Positions 1 to 5,946 of a stretch of DNA of 7,758 bases are shown here, piece after piece. Where the stretch lies: assembly GCA_023415655.1 (NCBI GenBank), contig JAEZKD010000008.1:1-7758 (forward strand). The letters are read 5' to 3'. Below the pieces are notes generated by a model. It made no database searches. It was not told the DNA's origin and saw only the letters and a list, made by a program, of their open reading frames with translations. Position 1 is the stretch's first letter. Each line of letters begins with the position of its first letter. This DNA comes from Bacillota bacterium (lineage in GTDB: Bacteria; Bacillota; Clostridia; Lachnospirales; Lachnospiraceae). Position numbers and translations under genes: made by a program.

Positions 1-27
1 TCTTGGTTTGTCTGTCAAATTGAAATT

Positions 28-213
28 TTACACACCAAATCGATATTCTCTTCCTTCCTTCTCATTCGCCACAAGTCCAAACCTTTCAATAATCATATTC
101 GCAACTTGATCGGGTTCAAGATCTGTAATATCAATTGAACTTCGTGTAATGCTCAAATCATTTCGGTGCATATAAATAGCACTTATTTTATAGGAATCAA
201 AATATACATCCAA
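28..213 (-). pseudogene. Possible 3' remnant of a P-loop (AAA-type) kinase gene
   Basis: This is a 61-codon open frame whose only full-length start is a TTG; the first in-frame ATG is at 169-171, and neither has a Shine-Dalgarno sequence. From about residue 17 the protein (RNDLSITRSSIDITDLEPDQ, then VANMIIERFGL) resembles the C-terminal tail of small nucleotide or nucleoside kinases, which often end in a strand of the type 'IDTTNLSPEEV' followed by a helix. The P-loop and the rest of such a domain are absent: the frame is closed upstream by a TAG at 226-228, and its first 31 bp overlap the end of the GyrI-like gene. The simplest reading is a leftover 3' end of a deleted gene, joined to its neighbour near 170-185. 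It could also be a small real gene. The family assignment is from memory of the motif and is weak. Confidence 0.35.
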
Positions 214-668
214 GGATATTCTATGCTAGATGAAGGCTTTGGATATACCTCAACTGTATATTCTGGGTTACATTTGATTCTATTATCTTTCGCCCATTTT
301 TTTGCTTCTTTTTGAGCTTTCATTAATTGAGTACCCACTAGAATTTCGTGGGTTTCTGCACTAAAAGAGGCTTTCACATATTTTCCACTAGCAATCTCAT
401 AACTAAAATATTGTTGTGCCTCTGCTACTATCTTATCTACCTCAACACCAACGATATAATCTGGAATCTTATTCAAGCATATACCATACTCAGTATCATT
501 ATCTAATCTATTCGGGGTTTTATTTTTTATCTCTTCTGAGTAATTTTTCCACATCTTACCTAAGCTTTCAAAAGTAATTGGTAGTCCTGATTTTTGAAGA
601 TTTATACCAACTACCTTAATTGATTGTTCTAAATCAATGATCTCAATCTTACTATTCTCTACGTTCAT
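183..668 (-). CDS. Stand-alone GyrI-like (AraC effector-binding-type) small-molecule-binding protein
   Basis: The 161-residue protein has the layout of a GyrI-like/Rob C-terminal domain and nothing else. There is an N-terminal strand (about residues 16-23, SIKVVGIN), a middle segment YGIC...DYIVGVEVD (61-78), GKYVKASFSAETHE (95-108), a helix (112-128), and a closing pair of strands with Glu140 in 'YTVEVYP' and 'MYILIPIK' at the end. In this family a conserved acidic residue in that last region lines the pocket for hydrophobic cationic ligands. There is no DNA-binding domain, signal peptide or membrane segment, so it is a cytoplasmic binding protein of unknown ligand. The ATG at 666-668 is preceded by AAGGGGTGA (672-680), which supports this start. 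The length and the typical 'PIK' ending suggest it is complete. An AraC-type regulator with the same domain lies upstream on the same strand. Confidence 0.7.
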   Translation of the reverse strand: MNVENSKIEIIDLEQSIKVVGINLQKSGLPITFESLGKMWKNYSEEIKNKTPNRLDNDTEYGICLNKIPDYIVGVEVDKIVAEAQQYFSYEIASGKYVKASFSAETHEILVGTQLMKAQKEAKKWAKDNRIKCNPEYTVEVYPKPSSSIEYPWMYILIPIK

Positions 669-1037
669 AATTCACCCCTTCATTATCCTTCCTTATCATA
701 CTTACGATAGCTTTCAACTTTTAGTTGCTTTATAGAACATAATATTTACTTTGAAGATTCAGATTTATCTCTTGCATCTCACTCTTTCATAAATAAAAAT
801 AAGACTTTCTATTACTTAATCGTCATCAGAAGTTTCATATAGCCAATACTACATTATTTTCTATATATTACCATTTTCTCTACGCAACGTCAATTCATAT
901 ACATTCTAGAACCTAACTATAACCTATTATATCTCTATTGAAAGTATGTAGTAAAACGAGATGCTTTTTTACGATCTACTCTCGCTCTATTTTATTATAA
1001 TCGTAAAATCCAACACTGTTTTTTTATTTTGACAAAA
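669..1037. other. Gene-free AT-rich intergenic region
   Basis: No credible reading frame was seen on either strand. It must contain the promoter of the GyrI-like gene. Two minus-strand TATAAT boxes occur, at 926-931 (with a weak TTTACT -35 box 18 bp away) and at 994-999, but both lie more than 250 bp from the start codon, so neither can be assigned. A 9-bp inverted repeat, TTTTACGAT (967-975) and ATCGTAAAA (1000-1008), is separated by 24 bp and surrounds the second box. It could be an operator or chance in AT-rich DNA. Confidence 0.4.
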
Positions 1038-1064
1038 AAAATGGACACCTACGGTATCCATTTT
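1038..1064 (-). terminator. Rho-independent terminator of the AraC-type regulator gene
   Basis: An 8-bp stem (AAAATGGA 1038-1045 with TCCATTTT 1057-1064) is extended by ACC/GGT past one C-A mismatch, with a 3-nt loop. Read on the minus strand it is followed by a run of eight T (1041-1034). It begins about 36 bp after the regulator's stop codon. The A-rich base of the stem on the plus strand is less favourable for the opposite direction, where nothing is transcribed toward it. Confidence 0.8.
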
Positions 1065-1099
1065 CTGATTTTCTTTTTGTTTGTTTAGCAATCATATGA

Positions 1100-1954
1100 T
1101 TATTTCTTCTTGACTGGAATCCAGATCTCTCCAAAGACATTACCATGGCTGGCTAACCCGTAGTACATCTCAAATTGTGCTCCCTCCACCAACTCATATC
1201 CTGAGGTAGGAAACCACTCAGCCCAGATTCGTCTCCACATAGCTTGGATCTCACAGTTTGGAACATCAAAGACAGCCCATGTTGCTGCAGGAACCTCAAG
1301 TACTGTAAACTTATCCGGTACCGTAACTCCTTTCGGTAAAAACTGACAAAGCATATACTTAAATGTATGTTCCGAATGGTCATACAATGCTGAAATCGTC
1401 TGATTGTCATGGAAACGACCTAACAGTTCATTGATCTCGTCTGGTACTAAATCTTCATCGCACTTTCTAAAAAACTGCGGAACCTGTTGAAAAGCAGTTT
1501 CTTGTTCTGTGCTAATTTCGGTGCATACGCCGAATACACGAAAAGACTCTCGTTGTGTAATGCGATATTTCATCTCGACATCTCCTTTTATTGTGATAGC
1601 GAAGGTAAGCTTTGGATAGGCTTTGAGCGAAACACCTATATCGCGCGCTGATACAGGCATGATTCCATGCATCTTTTTAAACGCTCGGCTGAAGGCTTCC
1701 GGCGACTCATAACCATACTTTAACGCTGTATCAATGACCTTAATACCACCGTTTTGTAATTCAAAAGCAGCTAAGGTCAATCGCCTGCGACGGATGTATT
1801 CTGACAGCGGTACTCCAGTAATAAATGAAAACATACGTTGAAAGTGATAGGTCGAGCAGCAGGCGATTTGAGCCGCACGATCATAAGAAATTTCCTCTGT
1901 CAGATTACTTTCAATATATTCAATTGCTGCGTTTAAATTTTCTATCCAATCCAT
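1100..1954 (-). CDS. AraC-family transcriptional regulator with C-terminal GyrI-like effector domain
   Basis: The protein has 284 residues. The N-terminal 105 residues are an AraC/XylS DNA-binding domain with two helix-turn-helix units: the first around 25-46 (AAQIACCSTYHFQRMFSF), the second around 75-100, with the family signature GYESPEAFSRAFKKMHGIMP. Residues about 115-284 form a GyrI-like effector-binding domain that ends in 'FEMYYG...GEIWIPVKKK', with Glu262 at the usual acidic pocket position. This HTH-first order is that of Rob and related multidrug- or stress-sensing activators, not of sugar-sensing AraC. Start: the ATG at 1952-1954 has a strong GGGAGGG site (1962-1968) 7 bp upstream. 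It is a single-gene unit with its own terminator. Its target genes cannot be read from the window; the stand-alone GyrI-like gene next to it is a natural candidate, but this is inference. Confidence 0.88.
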   Translation of the reverse strand: MDWIENLNAAIEYIESNLTEEISYDRAAQIACCSTYHFQRMFSFITGVPLSEYIRRRRLTLAAFELQNGGIKVIDTALKYGYESPEAFSRAFKKMHGIMPVSARDIGVSLKAYPKLTFAITIKGDVEMKYRITQRESFRVFGVCTEISTEQETAFQQVPQFFRKCDEDLVPDEINELLGRFHDNQTISALYDHSEHTFKYMLCQFLPKGVTVPDKFTVLEVPAATWAVFDVPNCEIQAMWRRIWAEWFPTSGYELVEGAQFEMYYGLASHGNVFGEIWIPVKKK

Positions 1955-2037
1955 TTTGATTCCCTCCCTTCGAGATAAATAGTATCACAATGAAAATTCT
2001 ATTACCTAGCTTTTCATGCCCGAATAAATCATGATGA

Positions 2038-2067
2038 AGTATAACACATCTTTATTTAATTCGTTAA
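2038..2067 (-). promoter_or_regulatory. Probable promoter of the AraC-type regulator gene
   Basis: On the minus strand TTAACG (2067-2062) lies 18 bp from TATACT (2043-2038). The -10 box is preceded by TGT, giving an extended -10 element (TGTTATACT). Transcription would start near 2031, leaving a leader of about 75 nt. The -35 box matches the consensus at four of six positions. Confidence 0.45.
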
Positions 2068-2144
2068 ATTACGACCATACTCTTCTTATGAACAATTATA
2101 AACTAACTTTTTCAAAAGTAAAATGATAACCTTCGATATGTACT

Positions 2145-2176
2145 CAAAAAAGTAGCTGTGGCCTAAGCCACAGCTA
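2145..2176 (-). terminator. Strong terminator of the arabinofuranosidase operon
   Basis: A perfect 10-bp stem, TAGCTGTGGC (2153-2162) and GCCACAGCTA (2167-2176), has a CTAA loop. On the minus strand it is followed by CTTTTTTG (2152-2145), a good U-tract. It starts 5 bp after the TAG stop of the DUF6171-like gene, so it ends the two-gene operon. Confidence 0.9.
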
Positions 2177-2181
2177 TTTCT

Positions 2182-2448
2182 CTACCATCTTTTAATTACA
2201 TCGGGACACATCTTCCCCTTCATGACTGCTCTCATCTCGACATAGCAGCCACAGATCCTACACATCCCTTCCAAAAACTGTTCACATTCTCTACAAATTG
2301 AAAGACGCTGCTGATATAGTTCTTGTGATACCTTTAAATCATCATCTAAGTTATTAATATAGTCATACATTCCCTGATAACGTTCTGCATCAGGCATCTC
2401 ATAAAGCAGACATTTCTTACAATTCAAATAATTATAGTCTTTTACCAT
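2182..2448 (-). CDS. Small cysteine-rich protein, DUF6171-like
   Basis: The 88-residue protein has eight cysteines: CxxC at 10-13, CxxC at 52-55, then Cys63, Cys66, Cys68 and Cys81, close to the C-terminus (CPDVIKRW). The cluster CRECEQFLEGMCRICGC followed by 'MRAVMKGKMCP' matches my memory of the DUF6171 family, common in Lachnospiraceae and of unknown function. The spacing suggests a rubredoxin- or zinc-ribbon-like metal site; this is inference. There is no signal peptide or membrane segment, so it is probably cytoplasmic. Its ATG overlaps the arabinofuranosidase stop codon by one base (TAATG), so translation is very likely coupled and the two proteins are made together. A terminator follows immediately. 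No catalytic role can be assigned; metal binding, redox sensing or protein-protein contact are possible. Confidence 0.8.
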   Translation of the reverse strand: MVKDYNYLNCKKCLLYEMPDAERYQGMYDYINNLDDDLKVSQELYQQRLSICRECEQFLEGMCRICGCYVEMRAVMKGKMCPDVIKRW

Positions 2449-3953
2449 TACTGTAATTCAACTTCTAAGGAAAGTACGCTTAATGCTGGAACTACGAAAG
2501 AGATTCCTTCCTCAGTAATCTGATACTCTGTGAAGCTTATAGGTGCTACGTTCTCTGGCTCTTCAAACGTATTGTAAGCATCCTTTGTGTTATGTAAGAT
2601 TCGACCTGATACTTTTTTAATCTTACCTTCTACGATATGACTATCAATTGCACAGCTTTCTGTTAAAGAGTTATTCGAGATGGTAATGATGAGTGTTTGA
2701 TCGTTTGTGATTGATACTGACTGCGAAATCATTGGTACTTGAGTATCTTCCTTCTCTCCTACCATAATCTGTTCCATTGTACTATCTACCAGATCACTAT
2801 CCATATGCTTTTGGAAAAGATCAAACACATGATAGGTTGGAGTCAATATCATCTTCTCACCTTCAGTTAAAAGAACAGATTGAAGTACATTTACCATCTG
2901 AGCAATATTCGCCATCTTTACACGATCACAATTTTGATTGAATATATTAAGATTAATTGCAGCCACCAAAGCATCTCTCATTGTATTCTGCTGATATAAA
3001 AATCCTGGGTTAGTTCCAGGCTCACAATCATGCCAACAACCCCATTCATCAACAATCAACCCAATCTTTTTCATCGGATCATATTGATCCATAATTCCAG
3101 AATGTCTTTGAATTAGGGTATCCATATAATAAGCCTTTCTTAAGGTTGTATAGAATTCTTCCTCGGTAAATACCGTTGCACTTCCTTTTTTCTCCCAAGT
3201 ACCAGTTACTACATAATAGTGTAAGGATAGACCATCCATAAATCCATGAGCTGATTCCGGTGCACGACGATGTGTTGTTTTAAGTACTTCATGAGTCCAC
3301 TCATAATCATCCGTATTCGGGCCACAAGCTACCTTGTAAATTGGTTTTTTCGGATCGTAATTACGAATATAGGTCTGGTATCTGCGATAGAGGTTACCAT
3401 AGTATTCCGGATTCATGTTACCGCCACAGCCCCAGTTTTCATTACCAACTGCAAAATAGTCTACTTGATAAGCTTCTTTATGCCCGTTCTCTTCACGTAG
3501 CTTAGCCATTGGAGATACCCCATCATAAGTAAGATATTCTACCCACTCAGACATCTCTTCCACCGTTCCACTACCTAGATTACCATTGATATAGGCTTTA
3601 CACTCAAGCTGGCGACACAATTCCATAAATTCATCCGTGCCAAAGCTATTATCCTCTACAACTCCACCCCAGTGTGTATTAATCATTCGTTTACGATTCT
3701 CTTTTGGTCCGATTCCATCCTTCCAATGATACTCGTCTGCAAAACAACCACCTGGCCAGCGTAATACTGGAATATGTAACTTTTTAAGTGCTTCCACCAC
3801 ATCCGTTCGCATCCCATTGACATTCGGAATGCTCGAATTTTCACCAACGTAAAGTCCTTCATAGATACAACGTCCTAGATGTTCAGAAAAATGACCATAG
3901 ATTTCTGGATTGATATGTCCCTTTTTCACCTTTGGATTAATATAGAGTTTCAT
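2448..3953 (-). CDS. abfA: Intracellular GH51 alpha-L-arabinofuranosidase
   Basis: The enzyme removes terminal non-reducing alpha-L-arabinofuranosyl groups from arabino-oligosaccharides and arabinoxylo-oligosaccharides, releasing L-arabinose. The 501 residues match the usual length of bacterial GH51 enzymes. The family marks are clear: INPEIYGHFSEHLG (15-28), LRWPGGCFADEYHW (64-77), FAVGNENWGCGG (167-178) with Glu172 as acid/base, and IVDEWGCWH (300-308) with Glu303 as nucleophile. A (beta/alpha)8 barrel is followed by a C-terminal beta domain (about 385-501). There is no signal peptide, so it acts in the cytoplasm on imported oligosaccharides. Start: the ATG at 3951-3953 has GGAGG (3961-3965) 7 bp upstream. 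It is first in an operon with the DUF6171-like gene (stop/start overlap) and divergent from an ArsR-like regulator, with palindromic sites between them. No clear consensus promoter is seen upstream. The exact substrate range within GH51 cannot be told from sequence. Confidence 0.95.
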   Translation of the reverse strand: MKLYINPKVKKGHINPEIYGHFSEHLGRCIYEGLYVGENSSIPNVNGMRTDVVEALKKLHIPVLRWPGGCFADEYHWKDGIGPKENRKRMINTHWGGVVEDNSFGTDEFMELCRQLECKAYINGNLGSGTVEEMSEWVEYLTYDGVSPMAKLREENGHKEAYQVDYFAVGNENWGCGGNMNPEYYGNLYRRYQTYIRNYDPKKPIYKVACGPNTDDYEWTHEVLKTTHRRAPESAHGFMDGLSLHYYVVTGTWEKKGSATVFTEEEFYTTLRKAYYMDTLIQRHSGIMDQYDPMKKIGLIVDEWGCWHDCEPGTNPGFLYQQNTMRDALVAAINLNIFNQNCDRVKMANIAQMVNVLQSVLLTEGEKMILTPTYHVFDLFQKHMDSDLVDSTMEQIMVGEKEDTQVPMISQSVSITNDQTLIITISNNSLTESCAIDSHIVEGKIKKVSGRILHNTKDAYNTFEEPENVAPISFTEYQITEEGISFVVPALSVLSLEVELQ

Positions 3954-4009
3954 TCAGATACCTCCACTTCCTCATTAAAAATGATTTAGAATTATTTTAT
4001 TTTATCCCA

Positions 4010-4023
4010 TAATGAATTCATTA
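4010..4023. promoter_or_regulatory. Operator-like palindrome 1 (TAATGAATTCATTA)
   Basis: This is a perfect 14-bp palindrome lying 57-70 bp upstream of the arabinofuranosidase start codon, where the operon promoter must be. It is the best copy of a motif that occurs three times between the divergent genes. It is probably a binding site of the neighbouring ArsR-like regulator (inference). Confidence 0.65.
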
Positions 4024-4050
4024 CTAAATATATGAAATTCTCTAAAGCCA

Positions 4051-4064
4051 TAATGAGTTCATTC
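4051..4064. promoter_or_regulatory. Operator-like palindrome 2 (TAATGAGTTCATTC)
   Basis: This is an imperfect copy of the 14-bp palindrome, with five of seven base pairs symmetric. Its centre is 41 bp from that of copy 1, about four helical turns, so both sites would lie on nearly the same face of the DNA. Flanking CAT before the site is shared with copy 1 only in part. Confidence 0.55.
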
Positions 4065-4137
4065 ATGATACACGTACTTTCTTTTTCATTTTTCTAACAT
4101 GAGCACATCACTCATAGGTACACTATTTGATTTCTCT

Positions 4138-4151
4138 TAATGTATTCATTA
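4138..4151. promoter_or_regulatory. Operator-like palindrome 3 (TAATGTATTCATTA)
   Basis: This is the third copy of the palindrome, with six of seven base pairs symmetric. Its centre is 87 bp from copy 2 and 128 bp from copy 1. It lies near the middle of the divergent intergenic region, so it could act on either promoter or support looping. Confidence 0.55.
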
Positions 4152-4205
4152 CATAGTAACATTCTCTTTGTTTAATTTCACTTTTCACTTAAGTATTTAA
4201 TTTTA

Positions 4206-4212
4206 TAATGAA
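4206..4212 (+). promoter_or_regulatory. Half-site TAATGAA between the divergent genes
   Basis: The left half of the palindromic motif is present (TAATGAA), but the right half (CTTTACT) does not match. Such heptamers are not rare in AT-rich DNA, so it may be a weak site or chance. The rest of the intergenic region (3954-4335) holds no reading frame. Confidence 0.3.
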
Positions 4213-4287
4213 CTTTACTTTGAGATTACAATAATTTGATCAATTAGTCAATATAAGATACCATTTTTTTCATGATATGTAAAATAT

Positions 4288-4319
4288 TTGACCTTTCATA
4301 AAAAGTTAACTATAATGAA
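4288..4319 (+). promoter_or_regulatory. Promoter of the ArsR-like regulator, with an operator half-site on its -10 box
   Basis: TTGACC (4288-4293) and TATAAT (4311-4316) are exactly 17 bp apart, a near-consensus housekeeping promoter. Transcription would start near 4323, only about 13 nt before the start codon, so the AGGAG site lies at the very 5' end of the message. The motif half-site TAATGAA (4313-4319) overlaps the -10 box, as expected for autorepression by the gene's own product (inference). Confidence 0.6.
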
Positions 4320-4335
4320 GGAAAGGAGAAATCAT

Positions 4336-5247
4336 ATGCTACATTTTAGATCATTAAGAGAAGCCGAAGACGTATTCAAAGCACTAAGTACACCGATGCG
4401 GTTAAGAATCATGGAATTGATATATGAAAACGATGAGCTCAGTATGGACGACCTTGCCAAAGCGCTTACTCTAACCAATAGTGCTATTTCAATGCATATT
4501 AGCAAACTAGAGCAAGCAAATTTAATTCAAATACAAAGTAAGTCAGGAAAGCGTGGGAATAAAAAAATAATAAAGCCTAGTCATGACCGTATGATGATAG
4601 ACTTTGCCCCTATCATGGAAACTCGTACTTTCTATGAGGATGATATCCGAGTTGGACATTTTACGAACTATCAGATTCAACCAACTTGTGGCATCTCAAC
4701 AGCTACCCATGTGATTGGAACCTTTGATGACCCACGCTACTTTACCTTCCCAGACCGTTTTGATGCAAGTATTCTTTGGTTTGGTAGTGGATTTTTGGAA
4801 TACCATGTGCCTAATCACCTAAAGGCTGGACAGACCTTAGAAGAGTTACAGATTTCCTTTGAGGTTTCTTCCGAATACCCAGGGTTCAACAATGACTATC
4901 CATCTGATATTTATTTTTCGATCAATCAAATTCCACTTGGTTGTTATGTGAGTCCTGGAGACTATGGAGAACGAAAAGGCTTTATTACTCCAGACTGGTG
5001 GTCCAAATCCTTGAATCAATATGGACTCTTAAAGACTCTGATCATCAGTCAAGAGGGAACCTTCATTGACGGTAACGATCAAATTGCTTCAACTACCATT
5101 CATGATTTAAAGCTTGATTACACTAGTACCATAGTGTTTCGCTTTGAGGTCCCAAAGGAAACCAAAAACTGTGGTGGCTTTACCCTATTCGGCGAAGCCT
5201 TCGGTGACTACGCACAAGCCATTCGTGTGAGAACATTTTATCGATAG
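4336..5247 (+). CDS. ArsR-like winged-helix regulator with large C-terminal sensor-like domain
   Basis: The protein has 303 residues from the ATG at 4336-4338. AGGAG (4324-4328) lies 7 bp before this ATG; an in-frame TTG at 4288 would add 16 residues but lies in the -35 box and has no such site. Residues about 10-82 are a winged helix of the ArsR type: VFKALSTPMRLRIMELI, then LSMDDLAKAL, recognition helix TNSAISMHISKLEQANLI (47-64) and a basic wing SKSGKRGNKKIIKP (68-81). The metal-binding cysteines of classical ArsR/SmtB sensors are absent. Residues about 95-303 form a beta-strand-rich domain with many aromatics (WFGSGFLEYHVP, TPDWWSK, FTLFGEAFGDYAQ) that I do not recognise by name; a role in binding a sugar is plausible from context only. 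Divergent from the arabinofuranosidase operon with repeated palindromes between them, it probably controls that operon and itself. A long hairpin element follows 28 bp after the stop. Confidence 0.82.
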   Translation: MLHFRSLREAEDVFKALSTPMRLRIMELIYENDELSMDDLAKALTLTNSAISMHISKLEQANLIQIQSKSGKRGNKKIIKPSHDRMMIDFAPIMETRTFYEDDIRVGHFTNYQIQPTCGISTATHVIGTFDDPRYFTFPDRFDASILWFGSGFLEYHVPNHLKAGQTLEELQISFEVSSEYPGFNNDYPSDIYFSINQIPLGCYVSPGDYGERKGFITPDWWSKSLNQYGLLKTLIISQEGTFIDGNDQIASTTIHDLKLDYTSTIVFRFEVPKETKNCGGFTLFGEAFGDYAQAIRVRTFYR

Positions 5248-5275
5248 TGGCTACTGGCCGCAAAGATGGGGGTTG

Positions 5276-5440
5276 ATTGCCTGTGATTTGGGAGGTTGTG
5301 GACAAGAAGAGCTATCCTATCATGTGTTTATTTCTGGCTCGCCAGCTCTCAAGCCGCCTGTAAAGAGGCGACTTGAAGGCCAGAAATAAATCATATGATA
5401 GGATAGCTCTTCTTACGTTAGGTTTTTAATCACAGGCAAT
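5276..5440. repeat. Long nested palindrome able to form one hairpin (candidate palindromic repeat element)
   Basis: Three nested inverted repeats share one centre. Outer: 13 bp perfect, 5276-5288 with 5428-5440 (ATTGCCTGTGATT). Middle: 20 bp perfect, 5304-5323 with 5395-5414, extended by a G-T wobble and 2 bp. Inner: 12 bp perfect, 5327-5338 with 5379-5390 (TTTATTTCTGGC), after a one-base bulge. The tip is CGCCT/AGGCG (5355-5359, 5366-5370) with a 6-nt loop, and 8 extra bases sit on the left side (5339-5346). The outer and middle stems are separated by unpaired stretches of 15 and 13 nt. It lies between convergent genes, but no U-tract follows the outer stem, so it is not a standard terminator. 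No clear target-site duplication or reading frame was found. It may be a non-coding mobile repeat or an RNA hairpin. Confidence 0.85.
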
Positions 5441-5484
5441 AGTTTGACTTTCTCTGCGAAGCTATTTTTATCATACACCTGTCC

Positions 5485-5679
5485 TTATTTTCTTTTCAAT
5501 TCTTTTAATATTAGTGATGTTGAAACTCCTACAATCGCAGAAAGATACAGTATTGAAAATACAATTGCATAATAATAGGAAAACTCAACCTTACCTCCAT
5601 CAAATATTTTAGAACATAAGCTTACTAAAATGAATCCAAATACATATACCAAGATACCAATAAATACTGACTTTTTCAT
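5485..5679 (-). CDS. Small two-segment membrane protein of unknown function
   Basis: The protein has 64 residues from the ATG at 5677-5679, chosen because GAGAGGGG (5686-5693) lies 6 bp upstream; an in-frame upstream start at 5739 would add 20 residues but has no such site. Two hydrophobic segments are visible, about 4-24 (SVFIGILVYVFGFILVSLC) and 36-58 (YYAIVFSILYLSAIVGVSTSLIL), joined by a short polar loop (SKIFDGGKVEFS). The C-terminus is basic (KELKRK), which suggests both ends face the cytoplasm. I do not recognise a family. It is a single gene facing the ArsR-like regulator across the long palindrome. No function can be assigned. Confidence 0.6.
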   Translation of the reverse strand: MKKSVFIGILVYVFGFILVSLCSKIFDGGKVEFSYYYAIVFSILYLSAIVGVSTSLILKELKRK

Positions 5680-5739
5680 AATAGTCCCCTCTCTTAATTC
5701 GTATGTATAAACAATGACTTTCTTAAATATATAGTACAC

Positions 5740-5946
5740 TAAATCTCATATATTTACATTTTTTTAATCTCTGAATTAAGAAAAAATGGGTGATTTGTAA
5801 TGTTTCTATAATGTGAGTTAAATAAAAGATTCCATCGAGCAGAGCAAAATTTACACTCTGCTCAAAATTGACTGAATATTAAAAATATATTGTGACAGAG
5901 CCAAAATAATGAGAACGCAAAGTGATTGGTGCTTATTATCATATCA
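5740..5946. other. Gene-free spacer with one hairpin
   Basis: No reading frame was seen. An 8-bp perfect inverted repeat, GAGCAGAG (5837-5844) and CTCTGCTC (5856-5863) with an 11-nt loop, lies 84 bp beyond the stop of the next minus-strand gene. On the minus strand a T-rich stretch (ATCTTTTATTT) begins only after several other bases, so it could be a poor terminator for that gene. A plus-strand TATAAT (5807-5812) has no matching -35 box and no gene behind it. Confidence 0.4.

Noticed and set aside
1153..1410. Minus-strand open frame of 85 codons
   Set aside because: It is in another frame inside the AraC-type regulator's effector domain, which is coherent to its end; a shadow frame.
3270..3500. 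Plus-strand open frame of 76 codons
   Set aside because: It lies wholly inside the arabinofuranosidase gene on the other strand, and its product shows no recognisable domain; a shadow frame.
3954..4335. Catabolite-repression (cre) site in the arabinofuranosidase upstream region
   Set aside because: No match to the usual TGAAARCGYTTTCA-type pattern was found; the only clear symmetric motif is the TAATGA/TCATTA family.
5276..5440. Reading the long palindrome as an ordinary bidirectional terminator
   Set aside because: The arms are far longer than a terminator needs and no T-run follows the outer stem on either strand; the only T-run (5423-5427) lies inside the structure, 8 bases after the middle stem.
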